8,167 bases of DNA, taken from NCBI GenBank assembly GCA_027322375.1, contig DAHVRS010000005.1, positions 1-8,167 on the forward strand, read 5' to 3'. Positions 1 to 6,760 of the stretch are shown here, piece by piece. The translations under genes were made by a program, and so were the position numbers. Each line of letters opens with the position of its first letter. The first letter of the stretch is position 1. The notes beneath the pieces are model-generated. The model had not been told where the DNA came from, ran no database searches, and was given only the letters and a program-made list of their open reading frames with translations. The stretch comes from Brachybacterium sp. (GTDB taxonomy: Bacteria; Actinomycetota; Actinomycetes; Actinomycetales; Dermabacteraceae).

Positions 1-182
1 TACATCAGCAGGTTGTACGGGACCAGGAAGAACACGGCGCCCACCACCAGCGCCGCATCGACGCGGCCGCTGGCCAGCAGGTACGCGGCGGCGAAGGGGT
101 AGGCGGTGTTGATCCAGCTCAGTGGGCGCGAGCTGCCCAGCAGCTGGCGCAGGGCCCGCGGCGGGGCGGCGAGGGCGGTCAT
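1..182 (-). CDS. crtEb: Lycopene elongase / UbiA-type prenyltransferase, N-terminal part (truncated at window edge)
   Basis: Partial gene; the first 60 codons are visible and the rest lies left of base 1. CrtEb-type enzymes are integral-membrane UbiA-superfamily prenyltransferases that add DMAPP units to both ends of lycopene, giving the acyclic C50 flavuxanthin. The visible part has a short basic N-terminus, then SRPLSWINTAYPFAAAYLL (residues 18-36), a first membrane segment typical of these elongases, and a second segment (about 43-59) ending in PYNLLM. In the family this leads directly into the first Asp-rich prenyl-diphosphate site (NDxxD), which falls just outside the window, so catalytic residues cannot be checked. 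The ATG at 182 overlaps the crtYf stop in ATGA, and GGAGG lies 4 nt upstream of it. Its place as last visible gene after crtYe-crtYf supports the call. A different UbiA prenyltransferase is possible but unlikely in this context. Confidence 0.88.
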   Translation of the reverse strand, partial: MTALAAPPRALRQLLGSSRPLSWINTAYPFAAAYLLASGRVDAALVVGAVFFLVPYNLLM

Positions 183-487
183 CGTTCCTCCGCCGGGGTC
201 AGCAGGAGCCACAGCGAGGGCAGCAGCAGGATCGCGGCGAGCGGCCATGCGAGGTCCTCCAGCGGTGCCAGGCCGATCCTGATTCCGAGCAGGTCCTCGT
301 CCGCGAATCGGAAGAGGTCCGCAGCGATCATCGCGGTGTCGAACACGGCGGTGAGCACCAGCAGCACCAGGAGGGACAGCGCGGTGGTCAGCCACCAGCG
401 CCTGCCGCGACGGCGCAGCACGACGGCGAGCGCGAGCACCGCGGCGGGCGGGATCAGGAACAGACCTGCCAGGGCGGCGTAGCTCAA
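179..487 (-). CDS. crtYf: C50 carotenoid cyclase, second subunit (CrtYf/CrtYd-like)
   Basis: A 102-residue membrane protein, one half of the heterodimeric lycopene/C50 carotenoid cyclase. With its partner it cyclises the ends of the elongated C50 carotenoid, as CrtYe-CrtYf does in decaprenoxanthin synthesis. Three hydrophobic segments are visible, at about residues 4-24, 33-55 and 78-97. The family motif appears as PLEDLAW at 75-81, with a second acidic position at VFD (48-50). The PxED form fits the second subunit, while the first subunit carries PxEE. The start is TTG at 487, chosen because it overlaps the crtYe stop (TTGA) and has a strong Shine-Dalgarno 4-5 nt upstream; no ATG fits. The next gene starts in its stop codon. 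The length of about 100 residues is normal for split cyclase subunits. Ring type cannot be inferred from sequence, so a CrtYd or CrtYh name is equally defensible. Confidence 0.85.
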   Translation of the reverse strand: MSYAALAGLFLIPPAAVLALAVVLRRRGRRWWLTTALSLLVLLVLTAVFDTAMIAADLFRFADEDLLGIRIGLAPLEDLAWPLAAILLLPSLWLLLTPAEER

Positions 488-837
488 CGCGCCTCCTCCC
501 GGGACGGGGCGGACGACTGGATCAGGCGTGCCAGCAGTGCGCTGACCAGGCCCCACAGCACCAGGGAGTGGTAGCTGAGGAAGGTGATGAACACGAGCTC
601 CTCGAGCGGCAGCTCGGGCCCCAGCAGGATCCCGCTCATCCACGGGCTCTCGCCCAGCCGATAGTGGCCGGCGGCGATCGCGGCGAGGTCCCAGAGCAGG
701 AACAGCACGATCCCGGCGCCCAGCACGATCGCCGCGCGCCGCGGAGCCCGCCACAGCACGAGCCGGAAGCGCCTATCCAGCAGGCCCATGCACCCCAGCG
801 GGACCAGCAGGGCGAGGAGATAGAGGGGAGACGTCAT
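484..837 (-). CDS. crtYe: C50 carotenoid cyclase, first subunit (CrtYe/CrtYc-like)
   Basis: A 117-residue integral-membrane protein forming the other half of the heterodimeric carotenoid cyclase. Hydrophobic segments lie at about residues 3-20, 36-56 and 80-105. The hallmark PLEEL sits at 77-81 within GPELPLEELVF; its glutamates are the family's conserved acidic pair, thought to take part in protonation of the psi-end group. A WD pair at 49-50 (LLWDLAAIAAG) is the other recognisable motif. The C-terminus is short and charged (SREEAR). The ATG at 837 overlaps the crtI stop as ATGA. The Shine-Dalgarno is mediocre: GGGGTG about 6 nt upstream, with AGGA further off, so translation probably depends on coupling from crtI. 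It is followed by crtYf with a TTGA overlap. The pairing and the PxEE/PxED split make the assignment firm at family level; product specificity is unknown. Confidence 0.87.
   Translation of the reverse strand: MTSPLYLLALLVPLGCMGLLDRRFRLVLWRAPRRAAIVLGAGIVLFLLWDLAAIAAGHYRLGESPWMSGILLGPELPLEELVFITFLSYHSLVLWGLVSALLARLIQSSAPSREEAR
488..500 (-). promoter_or_regulatory. Strong ribosome-binding site for the TTG-started crtYf
   Basis: On the minus strand the 13 bases before the TTG read GGGAGGAGGCGCG, a near-perfect purine-rich Shine-Dalgarno 4-5 nt from the start. It lies inside the end of crtYe. It decides the crtYf start, because the only other support for TTG is the 4-nt overlap with the crtYe stop. 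It may compensate for the weak start codon. Confidence 0.75.
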
Positions 838-2423
838 GCCGGCACCCCGTCCTGTGACCCGGGGGGCTCCGGCAGCGGGGAGGCGGAATGGTCCCCGCGC
901 AGGCGCTTGGCGACCAGCTCGGCGCTGCTCAGGCACATCGGCAGGCCGATCCCCGGGATCGTGCTGGAGCCCGCGTAGAGCAGCGAGTCCACCTTCTGCG
1001 AGGCGTTCCCGGCGCGCAGGAAGGCGCTCTGGCGCAGGGTGTGGGCGGGGCCGAGCATGCCGCCCTTCCAGGTGCGCAGATCGGTGGCGAACTCCGCCGG
1101 ACCGATCGTGCGGCGCACCACCACGCGGCCTGCGAGGTCGGCGACGTCCGCCCAGTCGGCGATCTGCGCGATGGCCGCGTCGGCGATCGCCTCGACCGCC
1201 GGGGAGCCCGCGCCGTCGATCCCGCCGCGCCCCAGCCCGGGGTCCGCCGGCATCGGGACCAGCACGAAGAGGTTCTCGTGCCCCCCGGGGGCGACGGACG
1301 GGTCGGTCGCCGAGGGCCGGCACACGTAGACCGAGGCGGGGGAGGGGACGCGACCCGCGCGGATCGCGCCGAAGTTCGCGTCCCAGTCCCGGGTGAAGAA
1401 GAGGCTGTGGTGGGCGAGCTGCGGCAGCTCTCCCTCGATCCCGAGCAGCACCAGCACCGCACCCGGTCCGGAGGTGGCCCGTTCCCACCAGCGCTCGGGG
1501 TAGGTCTGCAGCGCGGGCGGCAGCATCGTGGTTTCCACGTGGTGCAGGTCCGCGGTCGCGACGACCACGTCGGCCGCGAGGCTGCGCACCGCGCCGTCGA
1601 CCCCCTGCACCTCGACGCCGACGGCCCGAGGACGAGACCGGCCCGGCTGCGGGGCGGTGAGGATGCGGGTGGCGCGGGTGGCCGTGCGCATCCGCACCCC
1701 CTCCCGCTCGGCGAGGGCGATGATCACCTCGATGAGGCGCGCGATGCCGCCCTGCGGGTAGAGCACCCCGCCCGTGAGATCCATGGCGTTCATCAGGTGG
1801 TACATGCTCGGGGTTCGGTCCGGGGAGGAGCCCAGGAACACCGCGGGGTAGCCGAGGATCTGGCGCAGCCGGGGGTCCCTGAACCGCCGGCCGACGAAGC
1901 GCTCGAGCGGCTCGGTGAGCAGCTGCAGCAGGCGCGGCGCCTGCGCGAGGATCGGAGCGGCCAGCAGCTCCCGACGGCGGGTGAACGAGGAGTACAGGAA
2001 GTGCTCGAGCGCCATCTCGTAGGTGCGGGCGGCGGAGTCGAGGTACTGGTCCAGGCGGCGGCCGGCGCCCGGCTCGATCGACTCGAACACGGTCGCGTTG
2101 CGGGCCGCCGAGGCGCGGATGTCGAGCGGCGCGTCGTGGTCCTCGAAGAACACCCGGTAGCCCGGGTCGAGCCCCCGGAGGTCCAGCTGCTCGGCGCCGG
2201 AGGTGCCCAGCAGGCGGAAGAAGTGCTCGAACACCTCGGGCATCAGGTACCAGGACGGGCCGGTGTCGAAGCGGAACCCGTCCCGCTCCCAGCTGCCGGC
2301 GCGGCCGCCCAGCTCCTCGCGAGCCTCGACGAGATCGACCTCGTATCCGTCGCGCGCGAGCAGGGCGGCGGTCGCCAGGCCCGAGATCCCGCCGCCGATC
2401 ACCACGGCGGTGCGTCCCGTCAT
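834..2423 (-). CDS. crtI: Phytoene desaturase (CrtI-type, FAD-dependent, lycopene-forming)
   Basis: A 529-residue flavoprotein that converts phytoene to lycopene by successive desaturations at the membrane. The N-terminus has the dinucleotide-binding fold: VVIGGGISGLATAALLARDG (7-26), an acidic strand end at VEA (32-34), and LGGRAGSW (38-45). Then comes FDTGPSWYLMPEVF, the CrtI substrate-domain signature. The C-terminus has the bacterial phytoene-dehydrogenase signature STIPGIGLPMCLSSAELVAKR (about 487-506, its first residue at 487). Length matches actinobacterial CrtI. I chose ATG 2423 because it overlaps the crtB stop in ATGA and begins the protein right before the first beta strand (MTGRTAVVIGGG). 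An in-frame GTG at 2438 would add five residues but has no better ribosome-binding site. No clear Shine-Dalgarno precedes ATG 2423 either, so coupling to crtB translation is likely. The number of desaturation steps is assumed from context with the C50 genes. Confidence 0.95.
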   Translation of the reverse strand: MTGRTAVVIGGGISGLATAALLARDGYEVDLVEAREELGGRAGSWERDGFRFDTGPSWYLMPEVFEHFFRLLGTSGAEQLDLRGLDPGYRVFFEDHDAPLDIRASAARNATVFESIEPGAGRRLDQYLDSAARTYEMALEHFLYSSFTRRRELLAAPILAQAPRLLQLLTEPLERFVGRRFRDPRLRQILGYPAVFLGSSPDRTPSMYHLMNAMDLTGGVLYPQGGIARLIEVIIALAEREGVRMRTATRATRILTAPQPGRSRPRAVGVEVQGVDGAVRSLAADVVVATADLHHVETTMLPPALQTYPERWWERATSGPGAVLVLLGIEGELPQLAHHSLFFTRDWDANFGAIRAGRVPSPASVYVCRPSATDPSVAPGGHENLFVLVPMPADPGLGRGGIDGAGSPAVEAIADAAIAQIADWADVADLAGRVVVRRTIGPAEFATDLRTWKGGMLGPAHTLRQSAFLRAGNASQKVDSLLYAGSSTIPGIGLPMCLSSAELVAKRLRGDHSASPLPEPPGSQDGVPA

Positions 2424-3286
2424 CGGCGCGACTCGCACAGGGCACGGATCATGATCACTGCTTTCTCGTGGTCGGGCACACGCACCCGGGCGGTGCGGAT
2501 CTGCGAGGCCGGGGTGGTGCGCAGCCGCCTCGAGAGAGCGCGGTAGAAGCCGTGCGCGGCGGTCACCGCGCGACGGCTCGAGGCGGGCAGGTGGGGCAGG
2601 GCGGCGGCGGCCCGGTCGAGGTCGGCGTCGATGTCATCCAGCAGCCGATCGCGCTCCGCGTCGTCGAAGGCGTCGACGTCCAGGCCGGGGAAGTAGGTGC
2701 GTCCCAGGGCGTCGTGGTCCTCGGCGAGGTCACGCAGGAAGTTCACCTTCTGGAAGGCGGCGCCGAGCGAGCACGCCGCGGGAGCCAGCCGGGCGTAGGC
2801 CGCGTCGTCCCCGTCCAGGAACACGCGCAGGCACATCAGTCCCACCACCTCGGCGGAGCCGTGCACGTACTCGGACAGGCTCTCCTCGTCGTGCGCGGAG
2901 ACCGCGAGGTCCGCCCGCATGGAGGCGAAGAACGGATCGATGAGTGCGGGGCCGATGCCGCAGCGCCGCGCCGTGCGGGCGAAGGCCTGCACCACCAGAT
3001 TCGTGGAGCGGGAGCCGGCCACCGCACGCGCGGTCTCCGCGGCGAGATCCTCGAGCAGGCGCGAGCGCTCCGTGAGCGAGAAGGCGGGATCGGGGTCGTC
3101 GACCGTCTCGTCGGCGATCCGCACCAGGGCGTAGATGCTGCGCACGTCCGTGCGCACCGGCTCGTCCAGCATCCGGGTCGCCCAGCCGAAGGAGGTGGAG
3201 TACCCCGCGATCACGCAGCCCGCGCTGCGCTGGGCGACCAGGTCGTACCGCGGCACCGAGGGAGCGACCGCGGCGCGCGGGCTCAT
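2420..3286 (-). CDS. crtB: Phytoene synthase
   Basis: A 288-residue squalene/phytoene synthase-family enzyme that condenses two GGPP head-to-head to phytoene via prephytoene diphosphate. Both Asp-rich, Mg-binding motifs are present: DETVD at 59-63 in YALVRIADETVDDP, and FLRDLAEDHDALGRTYFP at 183-200 with D186 and D190. The conserved YxxSFGWATRML-like N-terminal region (29-40) and QKVNF (179-183) are also recognisable. All-helical, no signal peptide, with a basic C-terminus. Length is typical for the family. The ATG at 3286 overlaps the stop of the TspO-like gene (ATGA), with GGAG 6 nt upstream. It is followed directly by crtI. Because the C50 pathway genes are present, phytoene synthase is much more likely than squalene or hydroxysqualene synthase. 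Confidence 0.95.
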   Translation of the reverse strand: MSPRAAVAPSVPRYDLVAQRSAGCVIAGYSTSFGWATRMLDEPVRTDVRSIYALVRIADETVDDPDPAFSLTERSRLLEDLAAETARAVAGSRSTNLVVQAFARTARRCGIGPALIDPFFASMRADLAVSAHDEESLSEYVHGSAEVVGLMCLRVFLDGDDAAYARLAPAACSLGAAFQKVNFLRDLAEDHDALGRTYFPGLDVDAFDDAERDRLLDDIDADLDRAAAALPHLPASSRRAVTAAHGFYRALSRRLRTTPASQIRTARVRVPDHEKAVIMIRALCESRR

Positions 3287-4113
3287 CGTGCGCTCCGACC
3301 GTGGTCGGCGAGCTCATCGCGTCTGGCCACGCTGCGGGGGTCGGCGGTGGAGCGGGTCCGCAGCGCCGTCGCGAGGGCCGCGACGCCGATCACGAGCGCG
3401 ACCCCGGCCGCGGTGAGGGCGACGAGGGGCGCGTGCGGCTCATCGGTGCCGCGACCCACGGCGATCCACGACAGCCCCCAGATCATCGCCAGCGGCGCCG
3501 CGATCGGGCGCCGACCGGCGCGCACCAGGGCGATCCCGATCACCGCGACCACCGCGAGCACCGTGACGGCCAGCACGGAGGGGACACCGAAGCCCGAGAA
3601 CCCTGCGCCCTTGTGGGCGGCCGCGATGTTCGCGCAGGTCGCGACCGAGGCCCACCCGAGGTACAGACCGAAGGTGCCATCGGCCACGATCCGCTCCACG
3701 AGGCTGCCGGGTGGCGCGGAAGCGAGGCGGCGGAAGAGATCCGCCAGGACCGCCACCAGCAGCGCGATCACGACCACGCTGAGCCCCACCAGGCCGGCCT
3801 GGATGGTGAGGATCCAGGCAGCGTTCAGCAGGAGCGAGAGGACCGCGCCGGGGGCGATGCCGCGCGCATCGCGGCGATCCCACCACTGCCAGATCGTGTA
3901 CGCGCCGAGTCCTGCGTAGATCACGGACCAGATCATGAACGCCGGGGCAGCGGGCGCGAGGTGAGTCGCGTCGGCGGCGAGCAGGCCGCCGGCGGCCTCG
4001 GCGATGGGGTCGCCGCCGAACGCGCCGACGCCGACGGCGGTGCCGGCCATCGCCAGCAGGAAGCTCGCGGTGACCGCGAGGCGGCGTGCGAGCGGACGGG
4101 CGGGGGCGCTCAT
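3283..4113 (-). CDS. Long TspO/MBR-like (tryptophan-rich sensory) membrane protein
   Basis: A 276-residue polytopic membrane protein. The centre carries features of the TspO/MBR family: PAFMIWSVIYAGLGAYTIWQ (57-76), LLLNAAW (94-100) and FGLYLGWASVATCANI (148-163), in the same order as in classical TspO. Classical TspO has about 160 residues and five membrane helices; this protein has a hydrophobic N-terminal segment (12-32), the core, then further segments at about 178-198, 205-220 and 228-250, before a charged C-terminal tail (251-276). TspO proteins bind porphyrins and related ligands, and in Rhodobacter sphaeroides TspO affects carotenoid and photosynthesis gene expression; whether this long form does so is unknown. 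The ATG at 4113 overlaps the previous stop and has GAGGAG 6 nt upstream. Its position between crtE and crtB, with overlaps on both sides, implies a function tied to carotenoid or isoprenoid supply. The family call is fairly good; the role is inferred. Confidence 0.75.
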   Translation of the reverse strand: MSAPARPLARRLAVTASFLLAMAGTAVGVGAFGGDPIAEAAGGLLAADATHLAPAAPAFMIWSVIYAGLGAYTIWQWWDRRDARGIAPGAVLSLLLNAAWILTIQAGLVGLSVVVIALLVAVLADLFRRLASAPPGSLVERIVADGTFGLYLGWASVATCANIAAAHKGAGFSGFGVPSVLAVTVLAVVAVIGIALVRAGRRPIAAPLAMIWGLSWIAVGRGTDEPHAPLVALTAAGVALVIGVAALATALRTRSTADPRSVARRDELADHGRSAR

Positions 4114-5663
4114 GAGGACTCCTCGGTGCCGGGGGACTGGGGGGTGTCGGCGCGCGCGACGGTGCGGGTGGGCTGGGCGGTCTCCGCGGCGCGGGCGATG
4201 TTGCGCTGCATGCCGCCGAACACGATGCCGTGGAACGGCCACACGGCCCACCAGTAGAGGTCCCCGAGCAGGCCGCGAGGGTGGTAGATCGCGCGCTGAT
4301 GGAGGATCGCGCCGTCGTCGTCGGCCGCCACCACCCCGAGCTCGAGCCAGGCCTCACCGGGCACCCGCATCTCGGCGCGCAGTCGCAGCAGGTGTCCGCG
4401 CTCGAGGCGCTCGACCCGCCACCAGTCCAGGGCGTCCCCCACGGCGAGCCGGTACGGATGGCGGCGTCCGCGGCGCAGGCCGGGGCCGCCGACGACGCGA
4501 TCCATCAGGCCGCGCACGACCCAGCCCAGGCGCCAGGAATACCAGCCGCGCGTGCCGCCGATGCCCTCGATCACTTCCCACAGCGTCTCGGGGGAAGCGT
4601 CGACGTGGCGCTGGCGCTCGTCCCCCCGCACGATGCCGCCGGACCACTGCGGGTCCTCGGGCAGCGGGGAGGAGGGCGCTCCCGCGGGGGTCGCCGAGTG
4701 CCAGGCGGTGGCCACATCGAGCTCGCGGATGCGGGTCAGGGCCAGTTCGATGGCACGGTCCACGCCCGTCAGGCCGCCCTCGGGGTCCGGCACGAGGTCA
4801 CGGATGTCGTGCTCGGCCGCGACCGATTCGTGGATCAGCGACTCCACCAGCGGGCGGGCGATCCCGGTGGGCACGGGCGTGACCAGCCCGATCCAGTGGC
4901 TCGCCAGGCGCGGGGTGAGCACCGGCACCGTGAGGATGCGCCGACGGGGCAGGCCGGCGGCGCGGGCATAGGACTGCAGGAGCTGCGCGAAGGTGAGGAC
5001 GTCGGGCCCGACCACGTCGAAGGTGCGGTTCAGGGCGCCCTCGAGGCGGGCCGCGCCGACCAGGTAGTGCAGCACGTCGCGCACGGCGATCGGCTGGATC
5101 CGGTTGTTCAGCCAGCGCGGGGCGATCATCACGGGCAGGCGCTCGGAGAGGTGCCGCATCATCTCGAAGGAGGCGCTGCCGGAGCCGAGGATCACCGCTG
5201 CGCGCAGCACCACCGCCGGCACCTGGCCGGCCAGGAGGATGTCGCCGACCTCCTTGCGGGAGGCCATGTGGGTGGAGAGCTGCTCGCTCTCCGGGTGGAT
5301 GCCGCCCAGATAGATGATGCGGTGCACCTCCGCGCGTGCCGCAGCGGCGGCGAAGGACCGGGCGCCCTCACGGTCGCGGTCCGCGAAGCTGCGGCCTCCA
5401 CCCATGGCGTGGATCAGGTAGTAGGCGATGTCGACCCCGTCGAGGGCGGCGTCCAGGCTCGCCGCATCCTCGACGTCTGCCTCCACCACCTCGACCTGGC
5501 TGCGCCAGGGGCGGTCGGCGAGCCGGTCGGCGTGCCGGGCCATCGCCCGCACTCGCAGGCCGGCGGCCAGCAGGGCGGGGACGAGACGGCCGCCGATGTA
5601 GCCGCTGGCTCCGGTGACCAGGATCAGCGGGGCATCGGAGGTCCCGGGAGCGTCTGCGGTCAT
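4110..5663 (-). CDS. Atypical short-chain dehydrogenase (NAD(P)-binding) fused to a DUF2867 domain
   Basis: A 517-residue two-domain protein. Residues about 13-310 form an NAD(P)-binding Rossmann domain of the atypical SDR/NmrA type: ILVTGASGYIGGRL (14-27) gives the GxxGxxG loop, acidic EADVED (61-66) follows, then DIAYYLIHAMGGG (78-90) and IIYLGGIHPE (116-125). In place of the classical YxxxK there is HMASRKEVG (132-140), usual for this subfamily. Residues about 345-492 match the SRPBCC-like DUF2867 domain, with WEVIEGIGGTRGWYSWRLGW (363-382), GDALDWWRVE (409-418) and WWAVWPFHGIVFGGMQRNIA (471-490). The domain arrangement resembles Escherichia coli YbjT. The last 20 or so residues look disordered. 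AAGGA lies 8 nt before the ATG, which overlaps the crtE stop. The substrate is not known; carotenoid or isoprenoid redox chemistry is only suggested by the operon. Confidence 0.82.
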   Translation of the reverse strand: MTADAPGTSDAPLILVTGASGYIGGRLVPALLAAGLRVRAMARHADRLADRPWRSQVEVVEADVEDAASLDAALDGVDIAYYLIHAMGGGRSFADRDREGARSFAAAAARAEVHRIIYLGGIHPESEQLSTHMASRKEVGDILLAGQVPAVVLRAAVILGSGSASFEMMRHLSERLPVMIAPRWLNNRIQPIAVRDVLHYLVGAARLEGALNRTFDVVGPDVLTFAQLLQSYARAAGLPRRRILTVPVLTPRLASHWIGLVTPVPTGIARPLVESLIHESVAAEHDIRDLVPDPEGGLTGVDRAIELALTRIRELDVATAWHSATPAGAPSSPLPEDPQWSGGIVRGDERQRHVDASPETLWEVIEGIGGTRGWYSWRLGWVVRGLMDRVVGGPGLRRGRRHPYRLAVGDALDWWRVERLERGHLLRLRAEMRVPGEAWLELGVVAADDDGAILHQRAIYHPRGLLGDLYWWAVWPFHGIVFGGMQRNIARAAETAQPTRTVARADTPQSPGTEESS

Positions 5664-6760
5664 ACCGGGAGTCCTTCATGGTCGGGGAGGGGCAGGTCGG
5701 CGGCGCGGAGCATCTGATGGGTCGTGAGGTCGAGGGCTGTGACGAGCGCGGGCGGCAGGTCGTGGCGGGCCGCGGCCTCGGTCGCGCTGGACAGGTGCCA
5801 CCGGGCGACGTCCTCGACCCATGCACGGGAGCCGCCGTCGGTGAGCAGCTCGCGTGCTCGCCGCGCGTCCGCCTCGTCGAGGTCCGCGCGACCCAGCAGG
5901 GGGTGCAGCGCGGGCCAGGCATCCGTGGTCGAGGCGTGGGCGATCAGGGCGGTGCGCTTGCCCTCTCGCAAGTCGCCGAGCGCGCTCTTGCCGGTGCGCC
6001 GCTCGTCGCCGAACACGCCCAGCAGATCATCCAGCAGCTGGAAGCCGATGCCGAGCAGGCAGCCGATCTCGTCGAGGGCGAGGAGCACCTCGGGGGAGGC
6101 ATCGGCCAGGAGTGCGCCGGCGCGCAGCGGCAGCTGGAAGGAGTACAGGGCGGTCTTGAGCTCGGCCACCGCGAGGCTCTCCCGCAGCACCACGTGGCCG
6201 TCGGCCGGGCCCAGCTGGAGGCGCACGTCGGCGAGCTCCCCGGCGGCGGTGGCGTGCAGGGTGCTCTCGAAGAGATCCAGCAGGCGGTCCACCACGGGGG
6301 CGGGCGCCTCGCAGCGGGCGATCGCTCGCATCGCCGCGATGAGCCCGAGGTCGCCGGCGAGGATGCCGGCCGCTTCTCCGAGCCGCCGCGCCGCCTCCGG
6401 GGAGGATCCCGCGCGGCGTGCGTCGGCGGCGACGCCGCCGGACACGCTAGGCACCCCGCGCCGCAGCTGATCGCCGTCGATCACGTCGTCCTGCACGACG
6501 AGCGCCGTGTGCAGCAGCTCGAGGGCGGCCGCGACCTGGACCGCGGCGCGCTCTCGCGTCCCGCCGAGCGCGCTGTGGGTCGACAGGAGCAGGGCCGGAC
6601 GGAACCGCTTGCCGCCGTCTGCCGCCTGGGAGAAGGCGGTCCACAGCTGGTGGTGGTCGGGCAGCGGCAGGTCCCCCGGGAGCGCCGCACCGTGTCTCAG
6701 CAGGCGCTGGATCTCGAGCTCCGTCGCACGGTGAGCGGCGGCGTGGGGCGAGGCGGTCAT
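5660..6760 (-). CDS. crtE: Geranylgeranyl diphosphate synthase (polyprenyl synthetase family)
   Basis: A 366-residue trans-prenyltransferase extending DMAPP or FPP with IPP to GGPP, the precursor for CrtB. The IPP-binding GGKRFRPALL is at 49-58. The first Asp-rich motif is QDDVIDGDQLRRG (90-102; D91, D92, D95). The conserved lysine lies in AELKTALYSF (199-208). The second region is FQLLDDLLGVFGDERRTGKSALGDL, spanning 240-264, where the usual DDxxD reads DDLLG, a variant I regard as common in actinobacterial CrtE/IdsA enzymes. Residues near the first motif (ALELLHTALVVQ, 79-90) line the chain-length pocket; a C20 product is inferred from context, not measured. The ATG at 6760 overlaps the idi stop (ATGA) and has only a weak Shine-Dalgarno (AGGTG). 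The same frame stays open upstream across idi to about 7120, but that part is the shadow of idi. The C-terminus overlaps the SDR gene start. Confidence 0.93.
   Translation of the reverse strand: MTASPHAAAHRATELEIQRLLRHGAALPGDLPLPDHHQLWTAFSQAADGGKRFRPALLLSTHSALGGTRERAAVQVAAALELLHTALVVQDDVIDGDQLRRGVPSVSGGVAADARRAGSSPEAARRLGEAAGILAGDLGLIAAMRAIARCEAPAPVVDRLLDLFESTLHATAAGELADVRLQLGPADGHVVLRESLAVAELKTALYSFQLPLRAGALLADASPEVLLALDEIGCLLGIGFQLLDDLLGVFGDERRTGKSALGDLREGKRTALIAHASTTDAWPALHPLLGRADLDEADARRARELLTDGGSRAWVEDVARWHLSSATEAAARHDLPPALVTALDLTTHQMLRAADLPLPDHEGLPV

Noticed and set aside
2424..2438. Upstream GTG start for crtI adding five residues
   Set aside because: No better Shine-Dalgarno, and it would break the otherwise uniform pattern of 4-nt overlaps; ATG 2423 starts the protein right before the Rossmann strand.
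484..2445. A single minus-strand frame of 653 codons spanning crtI and crtYe
   Set aside because: Over the crtI region it is an out-of-frame Arg/Pro-rich shadow; only its last 117 codons (from ATG 837) are the real crtYe. It is not a fusion protein.
888..2546. Long open frame on the plus strand (552 codons) antisense to crtI and the crtB end
   Set aside because: Its translation is a low-complexity mix of R, G, A, H, E and Q with no domain, as expected opposite a GC-rich gene; crtI on the other strand has full family motifs.
4114..4251. N-terminal extension of the TspO-like gene into the SDR gene
   Set aside because: The extra residues are Arg/His-rich shadow of the DUF2867 coding region; ATG 4113 has a good Shine-Dalgarno and the usual overlap.
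4230..5717. Long plus-strand open frame (495 codons) antisense to the SDR-DUF2867 gene
   Set aside because: Compositionally biased shadow; no recognisable motifs or ribosome-binding site, while the minus-strand gene has a clear Rossmann motif and DUF2867 domain.
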